This document shows positions 9,180 through 17,229 of a stretch of 64,000 nt of DNA, in pieces. Every line of letters starts with the position of its first letter. The stretch's first letter is position 1. Source of the stretch: Vampirovibrio sp041737375 (lineage in GTDB: Bacteria > Cyanobacteriota > Vampirovibrionia > Vampirovibrionales > Vampirovibrionaceae); contig NZ_JBGSRV010000012.1 in assembly GCF_041737375.1 (NCBI RefSeq), forward strand, positions 124,001 through 188,000, in the 5' to 3' direction. The notes below the pieces were generated by a model. It was not told the origin of the DNA. It made no database searches and saw only the letters and a list, made by a program, of their open reading frames with translations. The position numbers and the translations under genes are program-made.

Positions 9180-10448
9180 TTAAACGGCTTCTAATGGCAA
9201 AAGGCGTGGTCCTTTTTTACTGTGTCGGGCTTTCTGAAAATCAATCCAAACCCCTAAAATACTGGCCAGCGGAAATGACAGAAAAATACCCGAAAAGCCC
9301 ATGATTTGAATGCAGGCCAAAAAGGTGAGAATAAACAGAATGGGGTGAATCTCAAACTTTTTGCTCACCAGCTTGGGCCACAGCCAATAAGATTTCAACA
9401 GGTAAAACGATCCGGCCACCAGCAAAACAGGCAAAATATGCAGGGGAGAGCCACTCATTTCCACCACCACAATAATGGGTAATAAGCCTAGCCATGGACC
9501 AATCACCGGCAAAATGGAAACGCAGCCCAGCACCACCCCCAACAGCAGGGCGTATTTAACCCCAATAATCAGCAACACGCAGTACATTAACCCGCCTGAT
9601 AAAAAGCTCATCAGCACCTGGCCTTTAATGATGGTGTAAAACTGATTGTGCAAGCGGGTTAAAAATTGATTGGCAAATGCCCCGTGGCGTGAGGGCATTA
9701 GGTTAATCATGCCTCGCCTCAGGGTTTGTCCATCGTGCAGCAAGTAAAAAACCAGTACCAGTGTGGTTAAAATATAAACCACGCTGCTTAAGGTGGTGGC
9801 CCCAACATCCAGCACGTAACGCCCTAGTTTGGTGGCGTACCCTTTAGAAATAGAGGCCAGTTTTTGCATAACCAACGATCGGGTGGCCGATACCAGTCGT
9901 GCTTTGGGATTTTGGCTCAGCGCTTTTGTGGACAAAATGGTTTGCTGATGGCGGATGTTTTGGGTGGAACCTGCCGCATTGGCCGTTGTTTTTTCAACTC
10001 GACTGGCGCTGGCCTTAAAGTGGTTGGTTGTTGCGGTTCCCAAATTTGGGGCGCCATGGACTTTGCCCAGATGGGTGGGTAAATCCTTGGCAAATTCTTT
10101 CACCTGAATGGAAACAGGCACCACGATGCGAATGGCCGCAAAAATAAACAACCCGATGCACAGCAGGTACACCGTAACGATCGCCAGCATGCGCCGTAGC
10201 CCGGATGACACGTTCCACTGCCGGGGAAACACTTTTCCCAAAAAGTATTCCAGCCCGTTGACCGGACCCAGTAGCAGGTAGGTCACAATCAGGGAGGCGG
10301 CCAGCATGGCCATAATGGAAGGCAGAAATTCGGTTAAGGTTAAAGCGCCGTACAGCAAAATCATCAAGCAAATCAAAAACAGGTTGAGCCGGGTGAGTGG
10401 TGAAACAATCTGTTTGGCCTCAGGCGGGGTCGGGTTTAGGTTCGACAT
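9180..10448 (-). CDS. AI-2E family transporter (permease)
   Basis: Polytopic membrane protein of the AI-2E/PurR-like permease family (PF01594). Members export autoinducer-2 or act as ion/H+ antiporters; the substrate here is unknown. There are hydrophobic segments near the N-terminus, then a soluble insertion of about 90 residues rich in Ala, Thr, Ser and Lys (around residues 115-205), and then the conserved C-terminal block with FYLLHDG, LGCVSILPVIGPWLG and KSYWLWPKLVSKK. A GGAGG ribosome binding site sits five bases before the ATG. It overlaps the upstream paralogue by 29 bp. Confidence 0.8.
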   Translation of the reverse strand: MSNLNPTPPEAKQIVSPLTRLNLFLICLMILLYGALTLTEFLPSIMAMLAASLIVTYLLLGPVNGLEYFLGKVFPRQWNVSSGLRRMLAIVTVYLLCIGLFIFAAIRIVVPVSIQVKEFAKDLPTHLGKVHGAPNLGTATTNHFKASASRVEKTTANAAGSTQNIRHQQTILSTKALSQNPKARLVSATRSLVMQKLASISKGYATKLGRYVLDVGATTLSSVVYILTTLVLVFYLLHDGQTLRRGMINLMPSRHGAFANQFLTRLHNQFYTIIKGQVLMSFLSGGLMYCVLLIIGVKYALLLGVVLGCVSILPVIGPWLGLLPIIVVVEMSGSPLHILPVLLVAGSFYLLKSYWLWPKLVSKKFEIHPILFILTFLACIQIMGFSGIFLSFPLASILGVWIDFQKARHSKKGPRLLPLEAV

Positions 10449-11727
10449 AAGGACCTCCTCCTGCTGAAACGTTTTCGGGGGGCGATGTTAAGTGGTTTTC
10501 TTTTTGCAGCAATAATCGCCAAATGACATTAATGGCGCTGGCCAAGGGCAGGGCCAGCAGTACACCCAGCAATCCCGCCACCTGAGCGCAAATGAGCAGG
10601 GCCAGCAAAATAACCATGGGGTGCAGTCCCATGACATCTCCCACCACTTTGGGGGCCAGAATATTATCTTTAATGGTTTGATAGGCATAAGAGCAAGCCC
10701 ATACATACAGGGCCACCACCGGATCCATGTTCAGCAAAATAACGGTGAGCCCAATCACAATACCAACCCAGGTGCCTACCACCGGCAGTAATTCGGCAAG
10801 GGCAAAAATACAGCCCAGCAAAAAGGCGTAAGGCACATGAAAAATGGAGTAGATCAGGAACATGTAAAAGCCGGTTAGAATGCCCAGCAGCACTTGCCCC
10901 TTAATGAAGGCGAACATAACCTGATGAAAGGTTTCCAGCAGGTAAGTGGCGGTTGGCCGACTGGCACGGGGAAGCAGCCGCAGTGTTTCTCCTTTGAGTC
11001 GGTGGGCGTCAATTAAAAAGTAAAAAATCAGTATCATTCCGGCTAAAAAGTAAACCAGCCCATTCACGGTGCCAGCCGCTACCGAAATGAGATTGGGTAT
11101 GGCCGATGCAAACAGGTTTTCCAGCTGGGTAATGCCGCTTTGGATCACGGTTTGCTGAATCACTTCTTTTTCTTCGGCGGAAACCGGCTTGCCGGATTGT
11201 TGGTGGTAACGCACCGTGCCTTGTTGTTCGGCCTGTGTGATGTCCTGCTGGAAAACATCTCTTAAGGTGCCTTGGCCAATGTTGCTGTCTATCCAGTCCA
11301 TGGCGGTATCGGCGGCATCTACCGCTTGTATGCCCATTTTGTGGCCCAAATCTCCCAGCTGATTGCCCAAAAGTGGTAAAAAGCGAATGCTGCCCACGGT
11401 TAATCCGATAAACACCACCGCGTAAACCACCAAAACCGCTAAAATACGGGGGTTGGCCTCTGGAGAGTATCGGGTGACAGCTTGATAGGGTCTGAACTGA
11501 TGGCCCCATTTTGAAACCGCTTCAATGCCTTGTTCCATTAAATTGACGGGCCCTACCAGGATGTAGGTGATGATTAAAACGCAGCCCAACAAGGCGGTTA
11601 GGGCATAGAAATAGTGAATTAAAATGCCCGCAGCCGCCAACATCAGCAAAGTGCTGGTAATACTCAGCATGAGCCGGACGGTTTTTTCCGGAATCAATGG
11701 CTGGCTGGATTCAGTCCCTCTTATCAT
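10420..11727 (-). CDS. AI-2E family transporter (permease), paralogue
   Basis: Second member of the same permease family, first gene of the two-gene minus-strand operon. Conserved features are FYFLIDAHRLKGETLRLLP, LAELLPVVGTWVG and NILAPKVVGDVMGLHPMVI. It is clearly a paralogue of its neighbour but strongly diverged, so the duplication is old. No ribosome binding site precedes the ATG at 11727. Instead, a perfect TATAAT lies six bases upstream, suggesting a leaderless transcript or that translation begins further downstream. The C-terminal tail is hydrophilic and proline-rich. Confidence 0.8.
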   Translation of the reverse strand: MIRGTESSQPLIPEKTVRLMLSITSTLLMLAAAGILIHYFYALTALLGCVLIITYILVGPVNLMEQGIEAVSKWGHQFRPYQAVTRYSPEANPRILAVLVVYAVVFIGLTVGSIRFLPLLGNQLGDLGHKMGIQAVDAADTAMDWIDSNIGQGTLRDVFQQDITQAEQQGTVRYHQQSGKPVSAEEKEVIQQTVIQSGITQLENLFASAIPNLISVAAGTVNGLVYFLAGMILIFYFLIDAHRLKGETLRLLPRASRPTATYLLETFHQVMFAFIKGQVLLGILTGFYMFLIYSIFHVPYAFLLGCIFALAELLPVVGTWVGIVIGLTVILLNMDPVVALYVWACSYAYQTIKDNILAPKVVGDVMGLHPMVILLALLICAQVAGLLGVLLALPLASAINVIWRLLLQKENHLTSPPENVSAGGGPYVEPKPDPA

Positions 11728-11733
11728 GTCCCT

Positions 11734-11739
11734 ATTATA
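11734..11739 (-). promoter_or_regulatory. -10 box (TATAAT) six bases before a start codon
   Basis: On the minus strand TATAAT is followed by AGGGAC and then the ATG of the permease gene. No good -35 box is seen at 17 bases. If used, transcription would begin at or within one or two bases of the start codon. Confidence 0.5.
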
Positions 11740-12053
11740 CGGGGTGAGGCCCTAAATCGTAGCGTTTGAACGGATGGGTATTTTTCCCATGATTTTTTGT
11801 CATGCGTTTGGAGGAATTTTAGACCCCTTGAGCCTGTTCTTGCCGGAATGCCGCCATAAATTCGATACAATAACAAAGTAGCCATTGTTCTGAGTTTGAA
11901 TTCAAATTCAGGCTTTTGCTGTTTTCAGGAAAAGTGAGTGAAGCCCATACGGGTTGAGATTAAACCCTTGAAGCAAGTTGTCAGGCCCTATCTGGATTTG
12001 GCCTATTTGAAATTTGGCTTATCTGGATTTGGAAAGAGGAGCGAGACCCGTAC
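11740..12053. other. Intergenic region upstream of pilT
   Basis: No convincing gene is seen in these 314 bases. There is a possible plus-strand -10 element TACAAT at 11866-11871. Two exact copies of TATCTGGATTTGG occur at 11989-12001 and 12020-12032, just before the ribosome binding region of pilT (GAGGAG near 12036-12041). Confidence 0.4.
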
Positions 12054-13136
12054 ATGATTCTTGAGGAACTGCTGGGACAGGTTTTTGAGCGTGGGGCAAG
12101 CGATCTCCACCTTTCCACGGGTTTACCGCCCGTACTTAGAATTGATGGCAATCTGGTGCGTACCGAGCATCCTCCGTTGTCTAAAGAAGATTGCCAGCGG
12201 CTGATTTTTGGCATGCTGACCAACGAGCAGAGACGGGTGCTGGAGCAGAACTGGGACCTGGATTGTTCTTATGGCGTCTCCGGGTTGGGACGGTTCCGGG
12301 TGAACGTGTATAAGGATAAAGGCTCTTATGCTGCCGCCCTGCGAACCATTCGGGCGGATGTGCCAACGTTTGATCAGCTCAATTTACCGGCGGTGGTTAA
12401 GGATATCGCTGAGCGGCCCAAGGGTTTGGTTTTGGTGACTGGCCCCACCGGCTCCGGTAAATCCACCACGCTGGCGGCCATGATTGATCATGTCAACAGT
12501 ACCAAGTCTCATCATATTTTGACCATTGAAGATCCGGTTGAATTTTTGCATACCTCCAAGCGTTGCGTCATTCACCAGCGAGAGTTGGGGCAGGATACCC
12601 GCAGTTTTGATAACGCCCTGAGGGCTGCCTTGCGGGAAGATCCCGATGTGATTCTGGTGGGTGAAATGCGGGATCTGGAAACCATTCGGCTGGCTTTAAC
12701 CGCTGCGGAAACCGGCCACTTGGTTATGGGCACCCTGCACACTTCCAGCGCCATGCAAACCGTGGATCGGATTGTAGATGTATTTCCCCCGGAGCAGCAG
12801 CCGCAAATTCGGGTGCAATTATCGAACAGTTTGGTGGCGGTCTTGTCTCAGGCCTTGCTGCCCAGGCTGAACGAGCTGAAGGAAAAATCGGGCCGGGTGA
12901 TGGCCCTGGAAATTATGACCATTACCCCGGCTATCGCCAACCTGATTCGGGAAGGAAAAACTGCCCAGATTTACTCATCTATCCAGACCGGTGCCCAGTA
13001 CAACATGCAAACCATGGAAACTTCTCTTAAAGAGTTGTATCAACGTGGGGTGGTCACTTTTGAGGATGCCTTGTCCAAAACCACTCGCCCGGAAGACTTT
13101 AAGCGGCTGGTGAGTGGTGGCGGGGCCAGCCATTAG
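12054..13136 (+). CDS. pilT: Type IV pilus retraction ATPase PilT
   Basis: Hexameric cytoplasmic motor that depolymerises type IV pili for twitching motility. Visible are the N-terminal PAS-like domain with SDLHLSTGLPPVLR, Walker A GPTGSGKST, the Asp box (HHILTIEDPVEF), Walker B (DPDVILVGEMRD), the His box (GTLHTSSAMQTVDRI) and the C-terminal AIANLIREGK, close to the AIRNLIRE box needed for retraction. At 360 residues it has the usual PilT length. The other pilus genes in the window are at the left edge and a prepilin near 62.6 kb, so the machine is dispersed. Confidence 0.92.
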   Translation: MILEELLGQVFERGASDLHLSTGLPPVLRIDGNLVRTEHPPLSKEDCQRLIFGMLTNEQRRVLEQNWDLDCSYGVSGLGRFRVNVYKDKGSYAAALRTIRADVPTFDQLNLPAVVKDIAERPKGLVLVTGPTGSGKSTTLAAMIDHVNSTKSHHILTIEDPVEFLHTSKRCVIHQRELGQDTRSFDNALRAALREDPDVILVGEMRDLETIRLALTAAETGHLVMGTLHTSSAMQTVDRIVDVFPPEQQPQIRVQLSNSLVAVLSQALLPRLNELKEKSGRVMALEIMTITPAIANLIREGKTAQIYSSIQTGAQYNMQTMETSLKELYQRGVVTFEDALSKTTRPEDFKRLVSGGGASH

Positions 13137-13232
13137 TTTGCGCGGTTAAAACCTGTTTGATTTGGCGCTTTTTTTAGCGGGTTGTGGCCAGCTTGTTGTG
13201 AATGCTGGCAAATTTGGCCGCTGACACTGGGC

Positions 13233-13238
13233 TACAAT
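13233..13238 (+). promoter_or_regulatory. Possible -10 box (TACAAT) upstream of xerC/xerD-like gene
   Basis: GGCTACAATAG lies 48 bases before the recombinase start. Very similar strings lie upstream of the kinase gene (17181-17186) and the class A PBP gene (37359-37364), which suggests a shared promoter form, but no consensus -35 box is obvious. Confidence 0.35.
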
Positions 13239-13285
13239 AGTATTGATTGGTGTGTGTAACGCTGAAATCGGGATCAGGATTTTTT

Positions 13286-14173
13286 ATGTATTTAATGCTG
13301 TCAGAGTATCTGGATCATTTATCGTGTGAGCGGGGCTATGCGGCCAACACGCTGGAAGCTTACGAGCGGGATATTCTGGAGTTCCTGCGCTACCACGAAA
13401 ATCGTCAGGTTAAGCTCTACCAGATTTCACGGCGGGAAGTTAGCCGCTATTTGGGGGAATTGCGAACTAAAAACAACGCCACCACCTCCATTTTAAGAAA
13501 AATCAGCAGCGTTAAAGGCTTTTACGAATGGCTTCAGGAAAAAGGCACCTTGCGGGATAATCCCTTAAGCCTGCTGGAGTTGCCAAAACGCCGAAAAATA
13601 TTGCCCAAAGTGCTTAGTGTGTCTGAGGTGAGCCGCTTGCTGAATTGTGATCAGTTGTGCAGGCAAGATAAAGTGATTGTCGAACTGCTTTACGCTTGTG
13701 GCTTGCGGGTATCGGAGCTGGCCAGCTTGCCAGTAAAAGCGGTTGATCTGGATGGCGGCTATATTCGAGTTCTAGGCAAGGGCGGTAAAGAGCGTTTGAT
13801 TCCGCTGGGAGCGGTATCGGTGGCGGTGGTGCGTGAGTACCTGTCTGAAACCGGCTTGCAAGGCGATGATCCGCTTTTGGTGGGCTTTGGTGGCAAGGGC
13901 GGCTTGTTTAAAACCCCGCTGAACCGCCGGGAAATTTGGCAACGGGTGCGGGATATGAAACATATCATTGGGCGAGAGGTGTCTCCGCATACCTTTAGGC
14001 ACAGTTTTGCCACCCATTTGCTGGAAAACGGGGCCGATTTGCGGGTGGTGCAGGAGCTGCTGGGCCATAGCGATATTTCGACGACTCAAATTTATACTCA
14101 AATCAGCAAGCGCCACGTTAAAATGGCCCACCGTAACGTGTTTGATACCTTGCATACTGAATCTGACAATTAA
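13286..14173 (+). CDS. Tyrosine recombinase XerC/XerD
   Basis: Site-specific recombinase that resolves chromosome dimers. The N-terminal SAM-like DNA-binding domain contains YLDHLSCERGYAANTLEAY. The catalytic domain shows the first Arg in ACGLRVSELASL, the Lys in GKGGKERLIPLG, HTFRHSFATHLL (His and second Arg), the second His in LLGHSDISTT and the nucleophile Tyr in TTQIYTQI. At 295 residues it matches Xer proteins rather than phage integrases. The ATG at 13286 has AGGA eight bases upstream. Sequence alone does not decide between XerC and XerD. Confidence 0.85.
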   Translation: MYLMLSEYLDHLSCERGYAANTLEAYERDILEFLRYHENRQVKLYQISRREVSRYLGELRTKNNATTSILRKISSVKGFYEWLQEKGTLRDNPLSLLELPKRRKILPKVLSVSEVSRLLNCDQLCRQDKVIVELLYACGLRVSELASLPVKAVDLDGGYIRVLGKGGKERLIPLGAVSVAVVREYLSETGLQGDDPLLVGFGGKGGLFKTPLNRREIWQRVRDMKHIIGREVSPHTFRHSFATHLLENGADLRVVQELLGHSDISTTQIYTQISKRHVKMAHRNVFDTLHTESDN

Positions 14174-14354
14174 GCCAGGTTTTTGGGGCGGTAAGCACCG
14201 CTAAAACCCGCTTTAAAAAGGGTGTGTTGAGCGGATGGCTGGAATGGTGGCATGAAAAGCGTTCTTGTTTCTGCTTAAATAAGTATTGATAAAGTAACAG
14301 GGTTATCCAAGCCCTTTTTCAATTTGCTATTCCGCAGCCGCAAGGTTGGTCACC

Positions 14355-14777
14355 ATGTCCTCTGTTCATCCCACACTGGTCAATAACCCCTCCAATCACG
14401 ATCGCTTTAAGCGGTTTCGATCGGTTTACACCAATGCGGAAACCCGGAGCGATATAGAGGACTCCCCCAAAGCCCCTGCCAGACTTGCGCAGCAAGGGGG
14501 GAATGAGCCATTTTATGCGGGCTATTATAACTACTATTTGTCTGCCGCCCAGAACCCGTTGGTGGTTCAAAATGTGAATAACGCCGCTAGTCAGCTCGTT
14601 TCGGAAAGCGTTGTGCAAATGGTGCCATCCTGGACGGAACTTGTGCGGATGGGGATTCGCAGCGCGCAGGAGCAGTGGATTTCCCGGCGGCCTTCCATTT
14701 TTGGCAAGCCGGATAAAGGCAACACCACCGCATTCAAGGGGGATGAAGTGGTACGGCGTTTTTGTCGCTGGGCATAA
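14355..14777 (+). CDS. Hypothetical protein
   Basis: A 140-residue protein that I do not recognise. The N-terminus is polar and probably disordered, the middle holds YAGYYNYYLSAAQNPLVVQNVNNAASQLVSE, and the C-terminus is basic. There is no signal peptide or membrane segment. The reading frame covers most of a 770-bp gap between two plus-strand genes, and codon use looks like its neighbours. ATG at 14355 is preferred over an in-frame TTG nine bases earlier. Confidence 0.5.
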   Translation: MSSVHPTLVNNPSNHDRFKRFRSVYTNAETRSDIEDSPKAPARLAQQGGNEPFYAGYYNYYLSAAQNPLVVQNVNNAASQLVSESVVQMVPSWTELVRMGIRSAQEQWISRRPSIFGKPDKGNTTAFKGDEVVRRFCRWA

Positions 14778-14941
14778 AGGGCCAGCGGAGTGGGCCGTTT
14801 TCTGTTTGGATACCCCGCCCCTTTATTCTGGGGGGCAAATTCAGTACACTGGACATATTCGGCCAAAATGCCTGAATTTAAGGGGGTGTTTGTTGGGCCG
14901 ACGATCAAAAAACAGGGAACCCAGGAGAGTCAGGCCGCGTT

Positions 14942-17128
14942 ATGACCATTGAGAGCATGGAAACCCGTTCGCAAACCCGAATTGAGACTTATATCCCGCT
15001 GTATCGCAAGTACCGGCCTCAGTTGTTTGCCGACTTGGTGGGTCAGGAGGCTATTTCTCAAACCCTGGGCAACGCCATTGCTTTAAATAAAGTTGCCCAT
15101 GCCTATTTGTTTTGCGGCCCTCGGGGCACCGGCAAAACCTCTACCGCCCGCATCTTCGCCAAATCGCTGAACTGTGAACAGGGACCCACTGCTTCGCCCT
15201 GCTTGCAATGCGCCTCCTGCACCGGCATTGCCCAAGGCAACGCTTTGGACGTGATTGAATTTGACGCGGCCAGTAACAACGGGGTGGGCGATGCCCGTGA
15301 GCTGATTGAAAATTGCCAGTACAGTTCCATGACCGGTCGTTTCAAGGTTTATATTATTGATGAGGTGCATATGCTCACCTCGCAGGCCTTTAATGCCCTG
15401 CTAAAAACCCTGGAAGAGCCTCCGGCCAACGTTATTTTTATTTTCGCCACCACCGAAGCCCACAAGGTGCTGCCTACCATCATTAGCCGGTGTCAGCGTT
15501 TTGATTTTAATCGCATTACCACCGAAAACATTGTGGGGCGCTTGCGCTATATCGCCCAGCAGGAAGCCATTGGCATTGACGAGGAAGCCTTGTTGATGAT
15601 TGGCCGCCATGCCCGTGGCGGTTTAAGAGACGCGGTGGGTTTGCTCGATCAGGTGTCGGTGCTAAGCCGGGCCCAGGCGGATAAGCTGATTGGCCGTCAG
15701 GATGTGGCCCTGTTTATTGGCACCCTGGAAGAAGATTTGTTGTTGCGCCTTAGCGGGGCCATTGCCGAGCGTCGGGCCGCCGATTTGCTCAACGAGCTGA
15801 ACGAGTTGTTGAACCGGGGCATTGAGCCCATTCAGTTGTTGAAAGATTTAACCCTGCATTTTAGAAACCTGTTGTTGGTGCAGGCGGTGGGGGCCAACGC
15901 CAATCCCGATTTATTGTCTCTGCCGCCCGATTACTTTAAGCGGCTGGCTGAGCAAAGCGCCCTGTTCCCCGAAATGGAGGAAATCCCCCAGATTATCGGG
16001 CGGCTTTCCTTTGTGGAGCGCAATGTTCGCAACAGTTCCCAGCCTCAGCTTTGGCTGGAGGTGGGCTTAATTGAACTGGCCTATCGCCATGACATTCAGT
16101 TGGTGAAAGAGTTATCGGAGCGGGTGGCACGACTGGAGCAGCAATTGGCCGGTGCGCCAGTTGTATCCAAACCGCTGTCTGCCACCTCAGCGCCGGTCAA
16201 GTCCGCACCAGCAAAACCTCAAGCTTCACCCCCATTGGCTCAACCGCAGGCCCGCCCTTCGGCTCCGGCCATGATGCCACCTCAACCACCGGCGGCCATG
16301 GCGGTGCCCAGTGCGCCAGTTGCCACGCCCGCAGTTTCTTCCATGCCGGAACCCGTTGGCAAGGTCATGCAGGCGATGCCCGTTGCTGATTCAGCCAGTT
16401 CGCCAGCACCGCCCAGTGGTTCGGTGGAGGCTATTTACGCTCAGGTTTGCGCCGCCATTCCCAGTTTGATGTTCCGCGCCCTCATTCAGCAGCAAACCTT
16501 TCCCATTAGTCAGGAAGGCGATTTGCTGGTGGTGGGCTGCGTGGGCGATCCGAATTTCACCACCCTCAAAAAGCCGGAGAAGTTTATTCACCTGCAAAAA
16601 GCGGTGGATAAAGCCTTTGGCCGCCCCATGCGGATTGAGGTTACTCTGGAAAAGAAAAAGCCGACCGGCCACGGCGAAGCAACATCGGTCGCTGCTTCAA
16701 ACGCTGCCTCCAGCCCGCCCGCCCCTGCGCCGGTTATGCCCGTTGCACCGGCAAAGCCTGAAGTGGTTGTGGTTGCTCCCGTGCCAACCGCACCCCCGTT
16801 ACCGGCCATGGCGGTGGAAAAACCGGCTCCCGCCTTTGGGCCAGCCATGCCGGAAGGCTTTGTGCCAGTGCCTGTGAAGCCTTTAAACCCAAGCTTAAAC
16901 ACTGCCCCTGTTAACAGCGCCCCCCCATCGGCAGACGACATGCCGCCCATGGATATTGATAACCCTCCCCCCGGTCTGGAAGAAGAGGATGAGGAGGAGA
17001 TGGGCCTGAGCAATCCGGTGGCCATGTCTCGTACCTCACTCAGTATTTCCACTTCTCTGGGCGATCATGAATTGAGCGAAGCCAAAAAACATGCCTTAGA
17101 GCTGCTACAGGGGCGAATTCTGGAGTAG
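14942..17128 (+). CDS. dnaX: DNA polymerase III subunits gamma and tau
   Basis: Clamp-loader ATPase of the replicative polymerase. Domain I has Walker A GPRGTGKTSTARI, a zinc-binding cluster of four Cys (C-x8-C-x2-C-x2-C in the LNCEQ...CTG segment), the DEVHM Walker B and the sensor region FATTEAHKVLPTIISRCQRF. Domain III runs to about residue 395. A Pro/Ala-rich linker of roughly 90 residues follows, then a folded segment (AIYAQVCAAIPSLMFRALIQ), another long Pro/Ala/Val-rich linker and an acidic C-terminus. The length (728 residues) indicates a tau-type product. I see no obvious slippery A-run for a programmed frameshift. Confidence 0.92.
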   Translation: MTIESMETRSQTRIETYIPLYRKYRPQLFADLVGQEAISQTLGNAIALNKVAHAYLFCGPRGTGKTSTARIFAKSLNCEQGPTASPCLQCASCTGIAQGNALDVIEFDAASNNGVGDARELIENCQYSSMTGRFKVYIIDEVHMLTSQAFNALLKTLEEPPANVIFIFATTEAHKVLPTIISRCQRFDFNRITTENIVGRLRYIAQQEAIGIDEEALLMIGRHARGGLRDAVGLLDQVSVLSRAQADKLIGRQDVALFIGTLEEDLLLRLSGAIAERRAADLLNELNELLNRGIEPIQLLKDLTLHFRNLLLVQAVGANANPDLLSLPPDYFKRLAEQSALFPEMEEIPQIIGRLSFVERNVRNSSQPQLWLEVGLIELAYRHDIQLVKELSERVARLEQQLAGAPVVSKPLSATSAPVKSAPAKPQASPPLAQPQARPSAPAMMPPQPPAAMAVPSAPVATPAVSSMPEPVGKVMQAMPVADSASSPAPPSGSVEAIYAQVCAAIPSLMFRALIQQQTFPISQEGDLLVVGCVGDPNFTTLKKPEKFIHLQKAVDKAFGRPMRIEVTLEKKKPTGHGEATSVAASNAASSPPAPAPVMPVAPAKPEVVVVAPVPTAPPLPAMAVEKPAPAFGPAMPEGFVPVPVKPLNPSLNTAPVNSAPPSADDMPPMDIDNPPPGLEEEDEEEMGLSNPVAMSRTSLSISTSLGDHELSEAKKHALELLQGRILE

Positions 17129-17134
17129 GGTTTT

Positions 17135-17154
17135 GGCGCTTGCGCTGAAGCGCC
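17135..17154 (+). terminator. Hairpin after dnaX
   Basis: A perfect 7-bp stem (GGCGCTT / AAGCGCC) with a six-base loop begins seven bases after the dnaX stop. There is no T-tract, so it may be a weak or Rho-assisted terminator or a 3'-end stabiliser. Confidence 0.4.
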
Positions 17155-17229
17155 CCGTTCCCCTGATTTCGGTAACAGGCTACAATGGGGATGGTGTGAT
17201 GTGGACTTTTAAGCGTTTTGAAATCAGGA

